Source: Robinsoniella peoriensis
GTDB taxonomy: Bacteria; Bacillota; Clostridia; Lachnospirales; Lachnospiraceae
NCBI RefSeq assembly: GCF_042680125.1
Contig: NZ_JBHTNY010000009.1
Reading direction: 5' to 3' (one strand)
Length of the DNA: 64,000 nucleotides
A program made the translations under genes and the position numbers. The notes below the pieces were generated by a model that saw nothing but the letters and a program-made list of their open reading frames with translations, did not search any database and was not told where the DNA came from. Below are positions 45,748-54,217 of the stretch, piece by piece; the first letter of the stretch is position 1, and each line of letters opens with the position of its first letter.

Positions 45748-45769
45748 TGCGTCAGTTTATGACGACGCA
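45748..45769 (+). terminator. Intercistronic stem-loop after module D binding protein
   Basis: TGCGTC (45748-45753) and GACGCA (45764-45769) form a short stem 10 bp after the stop codon. Weaker than in modules A-C but at the same relative position. Confidence 0.55.
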
Positions 45770-45812
45770 AAGTCGTGAGGCCGGTAAATATTTATAGGGG
45801 CTATAACAAATT

Positions 45813-46739
45813 GTGGGTGATGGAAAGGGGTATGAAGTTTTGTTCAAATCTAAGAGATTCCGGGGAATGTTTCCCTATTTACTTATAATACCAGGTATCT
45901 TATTGCTTCTGCTGGTTATTTTCCTGCCATTTTTGCAGAATATATTTTATAGTTTTACAGATTATTCCCTGCTGAATTCGGATACTACGCTTATTGGAAT
46001 TGAAAATTACACCAATATTATCCAGGGAGATGAGTTTGCGGGGGCATTGGTCAAGAGCCTTATATATGTGGCCATCGTAATTAGTTTTGTTGCTTTCTTC
46101 GGTTTAATTGCTGCATTTTTACAAAACTCCAGAACTATGAAGGGAGTAGGAGCATTACAGGTTTTTTTACTGATTCCATGGATTTTACCAGAGGTTGTTA
46201 CCGGATATACCTGGAAATTGCTTTTAAACTATCAGACAGGACCATATTATAATCTACTGGAAACATTACATATCATTCCAGCGGGGGAAGATATATTCTC
46301 AAACAGCGTGTACGCCATGCTTGCGGTTGCCTTTGCTAATATATGGCGGGGATTTCCCGTAGTAGCCATAACCGTTTTTGCAAAACTTCGTACCCTTCCA
46401 TCTGATCAGGTGGAGGCGGCAGTGATCGATGGAGCGAACAGATGGGTTTTATTTAAATCCATTGAGATGCCGCATATTGCAGCGGCGTTTACTTCTGTTC
46501 TTACATTGTGTTTTATCTGGACATTTAATTCATTTGGTTTAGTACATGTTATGACAGGAGGCGGACCGGCAGGCGCTACTGAAACACTGCCGGTTTTGCT
46601 GCAGAGAAAAGCATTTAAATTCTTTGATTATTCGGATTCATCTGCTTTTGCTGTTATGATGATACTTGTGTTACTGGTAGTTGTATTAGCAATGAATACA
46701 ATTCCAGGGATGCTAAAAAAAAGATCCGCTGACTTATAG
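45813..46739 (+). CDS. Sugar ABC transporter permease, MalF type (module D)
   Basis: 308 residues from a GTG at 45813; a TTG at 45840 (LFKSKRFRG), preceded by GGAAAGGGG with 9-nt spacing, is an equally likely start. Six spans, EAA-like loop EAAVIDGANRWVLFKSIEMPHI, MTGGGPAGATETLPV. Channel subunit with the next gene. Confidence 0.92.
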   Translation: MGDGKGYEVLFKSKRFRGMFPYLLIIPGILLLLLVIFLPFLQNIFYSFTDYSLLNSDTTLIGIENYTNIIQGDEFAGALVKSLIYVAIVISFVAFFGLIAAFLQNSRTMKGVGALQVFLLIPWILPEVVTGYTWKLLLNYQTGPYYNLLETLHIIPAGEDIFSNSVYAMLAVAFANIWRGFPVVAITVFAKLRTLPSDQVEAAVIDGANRWVLFKSIEMPHIAAAFTSVLTLCFIWTFNSFGLVHVMTGGGPAGATETLPVLLQRKAFKFFDYSDSSAFAVMMILVLLVVVLAMNTIPGMLKKRSADL

Positions 46740-46748
46740 GAGGTGCTT

Positions 46749-47585
46749 ATGGTTGGAATGAAAAAAAAGAAAGGATATCTGCTGTTGAAGTATATCATAT
46801 ATATCGGTCTGCTGCTTTTTTTAGTTTTTCCCTTATATTGGATTGTTTCTACTGCCTTTCGAACAGACAAAGAAATTTTTAACAGTAGTTTGTCGTTAAT
46901 CCCACAGTCTTTTACGATAGCACATTTTCAGGATGCATTTATCAAAGTTGACTTGTTGAAATGCTTAACAAATAGTCTCGTTATCACCTGTATTACGGTA
47001 GCCATCAGCATCCTGACCGGATTATTAATGTCATATGCCTTTGCAAGGAAAAATTTTCGTGGAAAGCGGTTCTTAAATTCAACGATATTATTAACGCAGT
47101 TTATACCGATGATTGCATACATTATTCCGTTGTATCTGATCATGAGTAAATTAAAAATGCTGAATACTTTTTCATCCTTATGGATTACCTATTTGGGAAT
47201 AGCATTTCCTATCGCGGTAGTATTGCTGATTAATTATATTAATGATGTACCTGTTTCACTGGAAGAAGCGGCATGTATTGATGGATGCTCTAATTTTAAG
47301 GTTATGTTCTACGTGGTGTTTCCCCTGGCGATGCCGGGAATAATATCTACAGCGATATTTATATTTATCACCATATGGCAGGAATATCTGGTGGCAGTAT
47401 CATTTATTTCTAACGAAAAGTTATACACCGTTTCTATGGCTCTGGCAAAATTTCAGGGACCCCATGGAACTGATTGGGGCGGCATTATGGCTGGTGCGGT
47501 TCTGATCTCTATTCCGGCAGTAGTATTATTCCTGTGTTCCAGAAAAATGTTCACGGACAATCTGGCAGGTGGGGTAAAAGGTTAA
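46749..47585 (+). CDS. Sugar ABC transporter permease, MalG type (module D)
   Basis: 278 residues from ATG 46749 with AGGAGG 6 nt upstream. Six spans, EAA motif EEAACIDGCSNFKVMFYVVFPL, C-terminus TDNLAGGVKG. The stop overlaps the convergent AraC gene by 4 bases. Confidence 0.93.
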   Translation: MVGMKKKKGYLLLKYIIYIGLLLFLVFPLYWIVSTAFRTDKEIFNSSLSLIPQSFTIAHFQDAFIKVDLLKCLTNSLVITCITVAISILTGLLMSYAFARKNFRGKRFLNSTILLTQFIPMIAYIIPLYLIMSKLKMLNTFSSLWITYLGIAFPIAVVLLINYINDVPVSLEEAACIDGCSNFKVMFYVVFPLAMPGIISTAIFIFITIWQEYLVAVSFISNEKLYTVSMALAKFQGPHGTDWGGIMAGAVLISIPAVVLFLCSRKMFTDNLAGGVKG

Positions 47586-48490
47586 GCAGGCTCATGAAAG
47601 GAGCCATCAGCAGCAGAACCATGAGAGATCAGATCCCGGTACTGAGAAGGCGTAAAACCTGTAAACTGTTTAAAGACCGAAGAAAAATAATTACTGGAGG
47701 AAAAATTCAGATCGAAAGCAACATCTGTAATATTATAGTTCTCATCCAGCAGCATATTTTTTGCATACTCCACTTTAAGAGAGTTGATATACTCTCTGGG
47801 GGTTATGCCCATCTGCTCCTTAAACTTTGTTTTTAATCTGGAAACAGACAGATTGCATACTTCGCTGATGGATGAAAAGTTGATGTATTCGGTTATATTT
47901 TCATTAATGAAGTCAATCGCTTTCTGAATATCACAGGAAATATCCTGGGAAATGTTTTCGGTAAGGGTGAGTCTGGTCAGGAACGAAAGAAACAGGCTGT
48001 GACCCAAAAGTTTCCAGGCAGGATCTTCCGAGCAGAAGTAGTCAAAAGACTGCATCAGCAGCAAAAGTTCTGAATTGCCAACCTTATTCGTCCTCTTTTT
48101 GTAGCAGGATAACTTTTGATATAGTATATCGCTCAGGGGTGGTGATAAGCCAAGAAAGTTACTGCATTTCGTCATATCGATCTGAAACCAGATGAATTCA
48201 CAAACAGCCTGATGAGAATTGTTATTACCATGAGGTTCATCAGGAAAGGTAGTGAATACATCCTGTCCGAACAGATGATAGGTATGTCCGTTGACAGAAT
48301 ATTGCTGATGACCGTTAATTATGGTTACAAATTCTAAACGGTTTTTATGATAATGCTCAGATAAGGGAGCAGAAGCCCGGTTTAGCGTAGCCCGTGCGAT
48401 CATGTGTAAAGATGGAATCTGAATATGCTGTTTGTTCAGTTTCTTAAAATCCTTTTCCCAGATATAGTCATCGTCAAAGCATTCAGTCAT
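47582..48490 (-). CDS. AraC family regulator with cupin sensor domain (module D)
   Basis: Start at ATG 48490 with GGAGG 7 nt upstream, giving 302 residues. The N-terminal cupin domain (LSEHYHKNRLEFVTIINGHQ, DVFTTFPDEPHG) binds a small ligand directly, and the C-terminal AraC pair reads FSSISEVCNLSVSRLKTKF and ITDVAFDLNFSSSNYFSSVF. It is transcribed away from the URO-D pair and converges on the permease, so it replaces the YesM/YesN pair of the other modules as the local regulator. Divergent targets at 48574-48618 are plausible. Confidence 0.92.
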   Translation of the reverse strand: MTECFDDDYIWEKDFKKLNKQHIQIPSLHMIARATLNRASAPLSEHYHKNRLEFVTIINGHQQYSVNGHTYHLFGQDVFTTFPDEPHGNNNSHQAVCEFIWFQIDMTKCSNFLGLSPPLSDILYQKLSCYKKRTNKVGNSELLLLMQSFDYFCSEDPAWKLLGHSLFLSFLTRLTLTENISQDISCDIQKAIDFINENITEYINFSSISEVCNLSVSRLKTKFKEQMGITPREYINSLKVEYAKNMLLDENYNITDVAFDLNFSSSNYFSSVFKQFTGFTPSQYRDLISHGSAADGSFHEPA

Positions 48491-48573
48491 AGGTACCTCC
48501 ATAAAGGGTTTTCTTATGACTTAATATAAGGTATGGAAATCATTTTTGCAATATCCAATAATTACATAAAGGC

Positions 48574-48618
48574 TGCGTAATGACTGTCTGGAGAAATCAA
48601 TGCTTCAGTCAGTACGCA
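48574..48618 (+). promoter_or_regulatory. Strong dyad before URO-D-like genes
   Basis: TGCGTAATGACTG (48574-48586) is inverted at 48606-48618 (CAGTCAGTACGCA) with one mismatch and a 19-nt loop. It lies between the divergent AraC and URO-D-like genes, 28 bp before the start of the latter. With no U-run it is more likely an operator dyad or an mRNA 5' hairpin than a terminator. Confidence 0.6.
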
Positions 48619-48645
48619 ATGAGCTAAAAATAAAGGAGATATCAC

Positions 48646-49668
48646 ATGACATCAAGAGAGTTAGTAAATGCAACCCTGGAGTTTCGAAATACAGATGGAA
48701 GGATTCCGAGACAGTTATGGTATCTGCCCTGGGCAGATATGAATCACCGGGAGATGGTGGAACGCATCCATAAGGAATACCGGGATGACATCGTAGAGGC
48801 GCCCACAATTTTAAAGACGCCAACGCAGTCCAGGGGAAATTCCTGCGAAGTGGGAGAATATGTGGATGACTGGGGCTGCAGATTTATTAATATCCACCAG
48901 GGAATTATCGGTGAAGTAAAAGAAGCATTAATTAAGGATGAGGATTGGCTGGATGCCGATAGGGTCCATATTCCGGAAGAATTGCTTGATTTTGATAAGG
49001 AAGCGGTAAACCGGTTTTGCAGGAATACAGATCAATTTGTTCTGAGCGGCTGTTGTCCGCGCCCATTCGAGCAGCTCCAGTTTTTAAGAACCACAGAAGA
49101 GTTGTATATGGATTTAATGTATCCGCCCCAAAAGATGACGGAGTTTATTTCCAAAATGCATCACTTTTACTGCAGACTGGTAGAAAAATGGGCACAGACA
49201 GAGATTGACGGAATCATGTTTATGGATGATTGGGGAAGCCAGAATAACTTATTAATCAATCCCAGGATCTGGGATAAGATATTTCGCCCAATGTATAAAG
49301 ATTACATAGAAATAGCCAGAAAGTATGGCAAAAAGTCTTTTATGCATTCAGACGGGAACACAAAAGAAATATATCCCAGAATGATAGATTTGGGGCTTGA
49401 CGCTTTCAATTCACAGATTTTCTGCATTGGACTGGATGAGCTGGAAAAATACCGGGGAAAAATTACGTTTTGGGGGGAGATAGACCGTCAGCATATTTTA
49501 CCGGATGGTACCAAAGAAGAGGTTACAGAGGCAGTTCAGCAGGTTTACCGGAAGCTTTGGAAAAATGGGGGATGTATTGCACAGTGTGAATTTGGACCCG
49601 GTGCTGATCCCCAGAATGTTTATACGGTTTTTGAGACCTGGGACAGATTAAACAAGGCAATGGAATAG
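48646..49668 (+). CDS. Uroporphyrinogen decarboxylase-fold protein 1 (module D)
   Basis: 340 residues of the URO-D/MtaA/CmuA superfamily (TIM barrel): MTSRELVNATLEFRNTDGRIP start, DGIMFMDDWGSQNNLLINP (strand with the conserved DD), KKSFMHSDGNTKEIYPRMID, WGEIDRQHILP and GGCIAQCEFGPGADPQNV. In corrinoid methyltransferases of this family the zinc ligands include an H-x-C; here it is H-x-D (HSDGN). Not a haem-synthesis HemE by context. Probably a catabolic methyltransferase- or decarboxylase-like enzyme for the module D substrate (inference). ATG after AAAGGAGAT. Confidence 0.8.
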   Translation: MTSRELVNATLEFRNTDGRIPRQLWYLPWADMNHREMVERIHKEYRDDIVEAPTILKTPTQSRGNSCEVGEYVDDWGCRFINIHQGIIGEVKEALIKDEDWLDADRVHIPEELLDFDKEAVNRFCRNTDQFVLSGCCPRPFEQLQFLRTTEELYMDLMYPPQKMTEFISKMHHFYCRLVEKWAQTEIDGIMFMDDWGSQNNLLINPRIWDKIFRPMYKDYIEIARKYGKKSFMHSDGNTKEIYPRMIDLGLDAFNSQIFCIGLDELEKYRGKITFWGEIDRQHILPDGTKEEVTEAVQQVYRKLWKNGGCIAQCEFGPGADPQNVYTVFETWDRLNKAME

Positions 49669-49680
49669 GAGGGGTTCTAT

Positions 49681-50820
49681 ATGCAGACAGACCACTGTAA
49701 TCTGGATCTTTATCAGTATCAACTGGATGTGATACATAATCAGACAAATGGAAGAATCCTCTGGCAGCCAAGAATCGGGTGCTGGTATGATGATAAAAAT
49801 TTTGCAAAGGAAGAACTGCCCGGCAGGTTCAAGGGGGCCAAGCTTCCGGATATTTACCGGGAACTGGGATGTTCCAACCGGATTTATGAATATAACAACT
49901 GCTTCAAAATAAAGGAAGACAGCAGTATTAAAAGAAGTGAAAACAAAATATCAGAAATGGAAACAGAGCAGATCATCGAAACACCGTTGGGGATTCTCAA
50001 TTGTATTATGGTCTCAAACTCTTCAAATTCCGGAAGCTTTCCCAAAAAGTGGTGGGCAGAAACGGAAGAAGATCTGGATGTAATGTGCTATGTGGTGAAC
50101 CACCAGGAGTGGGAATGGGACCAGGAAACATTTGATAAAATCTATGGAAAATGGAATAGAATTGGCGCTCCTGCTATTTTTATGCCCAGGGTAAATATTC
50201 AGTATCTGTATATAGACTTAATGGGGGTGGAAAATGCAATCTATGCGCTGGCTGATTTCCCGGAAGCAGTAGAACGGTTTTTTCTTGCACTGGAACAAAA
50301 CCAGGAGCGCATGATTGCGGTTATCAACCAATCACCCATAGAGATGATTAATTTCGGGGATAACCTTCATTGTAAAACTTTGCCACCATATTATTTTGAA
50401 AAATATGTACTTCCCGCATACCAAAAAAGGTGTAAGCTGCTTCATAAAGCGGGAAAGTTTGTCTACTCCCATTGGGACGGTGATACAAAAGATATTCTGA
50501 GATACGCTAAAATGACAGGATTAGATGGCATAGAAGCAATCACGCCGAAACCACAGGGAGATGTTACATTACAGGAAGTGAAAGAAGCACTGGGTGATGA
50601 TTTGTGGCTGATAGATGGTATCGCAGCTATCTTATTTGACAAGGAGTTTACCGAGGAAGAATTAACAGATCAGGTTCAGGAATGTATCCGGTTGTTTGCA
50701 CCAAAGCTGATACTGGGGATATCCGATGAATTATCTTCAACCGGCGATATCGAACGTATCCGCCTGGTAGGCAGAATCGTAGATGAATATAATCAGAAAA
50801 TATCATTATCCAAAGCGTAA
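49681..50820 (+). CDS. Uroporphyrinogen decarboxylase-fold protein 2 (module D)
   Basis: 379 residues, 12 bp after the first URO-D-like gene with AGGAGGGG before the ATG. The N-terminal 130 residues are distinct (GRILWQPRIGCWYDDKNF, LPDIYRELGCSNRIYEYNN). Family core: PIEMINFGDNLHCKTLPP, KFVYSHWDGDTKDILRYAKMT, DGIEAITPKPQGDVTLQEVK, LILGISDELSSTGDIERI. The zinc region reads H-W-D-G-D. It is a distant paralogue of the upstream protein, and the two may form a heteromer or work in sequence. Confidence 0.78.
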   Translation: MQTDHCNLDLYQYQLDVIHNQTNGRILWQPRIGCWYDDKNFAKEELPGRFKGAKLPDIYRELGCSNRIYEYNNCFKIKEDSSIKRSENKISEMETEQIIETPLGILNCIMVSNSSNSGSFPKKWWAETEEDLDVMCYVVNHQEWEWDQETFDKIYGKWNRIGAPAIFMPRVNIQYLYIDLMGVENAIYALADFPEAVERFFLALEQNQERMIAVINQSPIEMINFGDNLHCKTLPPYYFEKYVLPAYQKRCKLLHKAGKFVYSHWDGDTKDILRYAKMTGLDGIEAITPKPQGDVTLQEVKEALGDDLWLIDGIAAILFDKEFTEEELTDQVQECIRLFAPKLILGISDELSSTGDIERIRLVGRIVDEYNQKISLSKA

Positions 50821-50845
50821 ACGGGCATAATACAGCATAAAATGA

Positions 50846-50889
50846 AAAAGAACAGCAGACCCGAATCAAACGGTGCATGCTGTTCTTTT
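50846..50889. terminator. Bidirectional terminator between convergent genes
   Basis: AAAAGAACAGCA (50846-50857) and TGCTGTTCTTTT (50878-50889) form a perfect 12-bp stem with A and T tails on the two sides, ending both module D and the histidine kinase gene. Confidence 0.85.
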
Positions 50890-50917
50890 AATTTACTCCA
50901 AATACCTTTGTGCCCTT

Positions 50918-52534
50918 TTAATGTTCTCCTAATTCCTTATTCGTTTCCGGAAACGAAACCGTAACCTTAAATAAATCACCGTCAACATCAATATCCAGGT
51001 TGCCGTAACACATTTCCGTAAAACTCTTAGCGATGGAAAGTCCAAGCCCGTTTCCTTCCGAACTTCGTTCCTTGTCTCCGCGTACAAAACGCTCGGTGAT
51101 ATCGCCATCCGTAAAGTTCATTTCGTATCCGGCAATATTTTTGATAACCGTTGTTACGCGTGTGTTTTCTACCGTAAGGTCAATGTAGATCCTGGTTCCG
51201 GTAAGAGAATATTTCAGTGCATTTTCAATCAGGTTTTGGTAAACCCGGTACATTCTTTTTCCATCACCCAGGAAATAGGCATCCTCTTTACAGAAGTTTT
51301 TCTTGATTACCAGACCGGATTTTTGGATCTGATCATCCATATCGCCCAGGGTCTGTTCCAGAAGTTTTCTCATATTCAGGCATTCCAGTTCCAGTTCGAT
51401 GGTTCCGCTGGTGGCTTTCGAAATTTCGAATAAGTCCTGCACCATATCTTTAAGCCGGTCAGATTTCTGTGCCAGAATCTTCAGATAATCATTTGCTTCT
51501 TCAGAGAGACCTTCTTCCTTTTGCAGTAAGTCTATATAGCTGATAATCGATGTCAGCGGAGTTTTCAGGTCGTGAGACACATTGGTTATCAGATCCACCT
51601 TCATCCGCTCGCTTTTCTTCTGTTCCGTGGCGCTGTTCTGCATCTGCTTCTGAATGGAGACCAGCTGAACGGAAGCTTTTTCAAATGCAGGATTTTTCTT
51701 TAAAGTGCCATCAGGATGATAAGCGCCGCCGGATTCAATCAGTTCTACCGCATCCAGAACTTTCCCCATACGTCCAACCGTCTTTTGTCCCCCTATATAT
51801 TGGAAAATACCAATAAAACCGCAAATATATAACACGAAAATGAATGCAACTCCCAGACCTCCCGTATACATTATAAAATCAGAGGCCCCTAAAAATATAA
51901 GCAGGGTAATCATTAGTACGATTATACAGATCACTCCGGTTACGGTATGACGGAATTGCTTTTTCTGAAAATCATAATTCTGCTCATATAGAGATCTGTT
52001 TTGCCGGTGTCGTTCTTTGAGTTTTGGCAATAATGTCTTGTAACGGTTGTTGTTTCTCAATTCCAGAATTTTAATATGCCGGATGAAAACCAGAATCAAG
52101 CCGGAGATTACCAGCATAAACGGTATAGAAAGTAAAAACAGGTTCAGGGAAGTCAGCAGAAAAGTAAAGCTCATACCCAGGCTGCCGGCATTATCAACAA
52201 TATTCCAGAACCATCCATGAAAAATAAATGCCTTATAAAACAAGTAGAAGACCAGCAAAAGAATAATTGGTGTCTCTAATTTCCAGTTATCAAAATAGTC
52301 GATAAACATATCTTCCCTATCTGCACCTAAACGCCGGACCAATTCAATAACAGCTAAGACAGCTGCGGCGCCGCAGGCATAAACAGCCAGCCACACTAAA
52401 AAACCGGGAGCCGAGTCTGATAAGGAAAGTTCTGCTGAAGACGCGCTGATTCCGGACAATGCAAGTGTCAGAATACCAAACCATACATATTTATAATCTT
52501 TGTCAGTGTTGCAATTTTTCAATTTTATATCCAA
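50918..52534 (-). CDS. Membrane sensor histidine kinase (HisKA type)
   Basis: 538 residues from a TTG start at 52534 (MDIKLKNCNTDK), overlapping the end of its response regulator by 32 bases. Hydrophobic spans near 17-35, 45-65, 90-110, 120-155, 215-260; H box VSHDLKTPLTSIISY, N box NLIENALKYS, G2 box EGNGLGLSIAK. The sensor is almost wholly membrane-embedded, as in kinases that watch the envelope or antibiotics. Forms a two-component system with the OmpR-type gene upstream. Confidence 0.9.
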   Translation of the reverse strand: MDIKLKNCNTDKDYKYVWFGILTLALSGISASSAELSLSDSAPGFLVWLAVYACGAAAVLAVIELVRRLGADREDMFIDYFDNWKLETPIILLLVFYLFYKAFIFHGWFWNIVDNAGSLGMSFTFLLTSLNLFLLSIPFMLVISGLILVFIRHIKILELRNNNRYKTLLPKLKERHRQNRSLYEQNYDFQKKQFRHTVTGVICIIVLMITLLIFLGASDFIMYTGGLGVAFIFVLYICGFIGIFQYIGGQKTVGRMGKVLDAVELIESGGAYHPDGTLKKNPAFEKASVQLVSIQKQMQNSATEQKKSERMKVDLITNVSHDLKTPLTSIISYIDLLQKEEGLSEEANDYLKILAQKSDRLKDMVQDLFEISKATSGTIELELECLNMRKLLEQTLGDMDDQIQKSGLVIKKNFCKEDAYFLGDGKRMYRVYQNLIENALKYSLTGTRIYIDLTVENTRVTTVIKNIAGYEMNFTDGDITERFVRGDKERSSEGNGLGLSIAKSFTEMCYGNLDIDVDGDLFKVTVSFPETNKELGEH

Positions 52535-53216
52535 TTCCCCATACCACCTTTAAATATTGAGGCGTCTTCGGATTAATTTCGATTTTTTCCCGAATGCGCC
52601 TGATATGCACCATTACCGTGTTCTCCACCGAGTAAGCTTCTTCGTTCCATACCCGGCTGTAAATTTCTTCCGCAGAGAAAACTCTGCCTGGATTGCTCAT
52701 CAGAAGCTCCAGTATCTTATATTCTGTTGCAGTGAGTTTTGCATTTCTGCCATTCACCTGGATTTCTTTACCGTTCTTATCCAGAACGAGATCCCCAAGT
52801 GCGATGATATTATCATTTGTCTGTTCCCCTGTACCGATTGTACCAAGTGCCAGATACCGGCGAAGCTGTGATTTTACTCTTGCGATCAGTTCAGCCGTAT
52901 TAAAGGGCTTGGAAACATAGTCATCAGCGCCCATAGATAAACCGAGAACTTTATCACTCTCCTCCGTTTTTGCAGACAGAATGATAATCGGTATGTTTTT
53001 GCTCTCCCGGATTTTCATCATTGCCGACAGGCCGTTTAGGCGGGGCATCATCACATCCAGCAGGATTAGATGGATTTCATTACTCATAACCAGATCCAGA
53101 GCCTCCATCCCATCATAGGCGCGAAGCACCTGATAACCCTCCAGTTCTAAAAGCTTTGCAATTGCACGTACAATTTCCCGGTCGTCATCCACGACCAGTA
53201 TTTTTCCAAACTCCAT
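52503..53216 (-). CDS. OmpR-type response regulator
   Basis: 237 residues from ATG 53216 (MEFGKILVVDDD). Receiver with D54 (LLDVMMPRLNG) and switch Lys in VSKPFNTAEL, then a winged-helix domain (LTATEYKILELLMSNPGRVFS, VENTVMVHIRRIREKIE, VVWGIGYKIE). VanR-like in layout. A 23-residue in-frame hydrophobic extension to 53285 is encoded by the repeated leader and is not accepted as protein. There is no clear ribosome site directly upstream, as for the other gene behind this leader. Confidence 0.92.
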   Translation of the reverse strand: MEFGKILVVDDDREIVRAIAKLLELEGYQVLRAYDGMEALDLVMSNEIHLILLDVMMPRLNGLSAMMKIRESKNIPIIILSAKTEESDKVLGLSMGADDYVSKPFNTAELIARVKSQLRRYLALGTIGTGEQTNDNIIALGDLVLDKNGKEIQVNGRNAKLTATEYKILELLMSNPGRVFSAEEIYSRVWNEEAYSVENTVMVHIRRIREKIEINPKTPQYLKVVWGIGYKIEKLQH

Positions 53217-53326
53217 ATTTATTCCCACTGCATATTGCAGGCAAGCCTGCAATACTGCCACAATCAAACAGGTTGAAAGAATCACATCGTGGCGTCCTTT
53301 CTGAATCGTAATTTTCTATCAACCTT
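53217..53326 (-). promoter_or_regulatory. Structured repeated leader element, copy 2 (before OmpR-type regulator)
   Basis: On the minus strand this is the second copy of the element found at 35621-35733, identical in length (113 nt including ATG) with about 12 differences. Stem-loop 1: arms at 53324-53314 and 53281-53271. Stem-loop 2: TATTGCAGGC / GCCTGCAATA with loop TT instead of AG. In loop 1 an AGAAAGGA is followed by ATG-TGA, where copy 1 has GTG-TGA. The extra upstream copy of stem-loop 2 is absent. The element runs exactly up to the start codon. Confidence 0.8.
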
Positions 53327-53579
53327 TCTTCCCAGAGCGTGTTTTAAAATTCATTAAATTTATTATAGCCCATAATACCGTCATTTTTAAGTGTTATTTC
53401 TGAAATTTTTCTTACAAAATAAAATTCATGCAGTAAGTAGCCTTTTTTGCATTCGTTTGGTATAATGATTTCAAAGTAAATGATTACGTCTGCAGTCAAG
53501 CCGGATGCTGCATATTTAAACGATTCTAAAACAATGCTTGGGGCAGAAACGACAATAATAATGAAGGAGTAAATATTTT
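53327..53579. promoter_or_regulatory. Divergent promoter region between regulator and acetyltransferase
   Basis: On the minus strand, TATAAT at 53367-53362 with a poor -35 (TTAAAA, 17 bp away) could start the leader of the two-component genes at about 53355. On the plus strand, TATAAT at 53461-53466 lacks a clear -35 and may serve the acetyltransferase gene. No gene in this stretch. Confidence 0.4.
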
Positions 53580-54149
53580 ATGACAGAAAAAGAAAAATCA
53601 CATGCAGGTATGCTATACCAGCCGGGGGATCCTGAATTAGCGGCAGACCGTGACGTGACTGTAAAAAAGTTATATGACTATAACAACATACACCCGCTTG
53701 ACCGTGAAGCACGTCAGGCTGCCATACAGGGACTGCTTGGCAGTACCGGTGCTAACTGCGTCGTGGAGCAGCCGCTTTTCTGTACATATGGGTATAACAC
53801 TGCGGTGGGTGATAATTTTTTCCTGAACGTCAACTGCAAACTCATGGACAGCGGAAAGATTACCATTGGAAACAACGTATTTATTGCACCCAATGTATGT
53901 ATTATAACAGAAGAACATGCAATGGATGCAGCCCGGAGGATTCAAGGTCTTGAATACACGCATCCGGTTCATATCGGTGACAACGTCTGGATCTGCGCAG
54001 GGGTGATGGTGCTGCCTGGCGTAACGATTGGTGCAAACAGCGTAATCGGTGCAGGCAGTGTTGTTACGAAAGACATTCCGCCAAACAGTCTGGCAGTTGG
54101 CAATCCGTGCAGGGTAATCCGCAAAGTAAATGAGGATATCGCTGATTAA
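53580..54149 (+). CDS. Maltose/galactoside O-acetyltransferase-like
   Basis: 189 residues. N-terminal Mac domain (GMLYQPGDPELAADR), then a left-handed parallel beta-helix of hexapeptide repeats (IGNNVFIAPNVCI, HIGDNVWICAGVMVLPGVTIGANSVIGAGSVVTKDIPPNSLAVGNP). Catalytic His in TEEHAMD. It transfers acetyl from acetyl-CoA to sugars such as maltose or galactosides, a detoxifying side reaction during sugar uptake. Followed 68 bp later by a LacI regulator that may control it. ATG after AAGGAG. Confidence 0.92.
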   Translation: MTEKEKSHAGMLYQPGDPELAADRDVTVKKLYDYNNIHPLDREARQAAIQGLLGSTGANCVVEQPLFCTYGYNTAVGDNFFLNVNCKLMDSGKITIGNNVFIAPNVCIITEEHAMDAARRIQGLEYTHPVHIGDNVWICAGVMVLPGVTIGANSVIGAGSVVTKDIPPNSLAVGNPCRVIRKVNEDIAD

Positions 54150-54217
54150 TACCTGGTACTCCATCCGGACTCACGCTCTATAGCAGTATTGTAAATATAA
54201 AGAAAGAAGGAACCAGA

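Noticed and set aside
48646..50820. hemE (haem biosynthesis) genes
   Set aside because: No other haem genes are nearby, there are two divergent copies, and the context is a sugar-uptake module with an AraC regulator.
53217..53285. 23-residue hydrophobic extension of the OmpR-type regulator
   Set aside because: The same repeated leader; a hydrophobic helix before a receiver domain would be abnormal.
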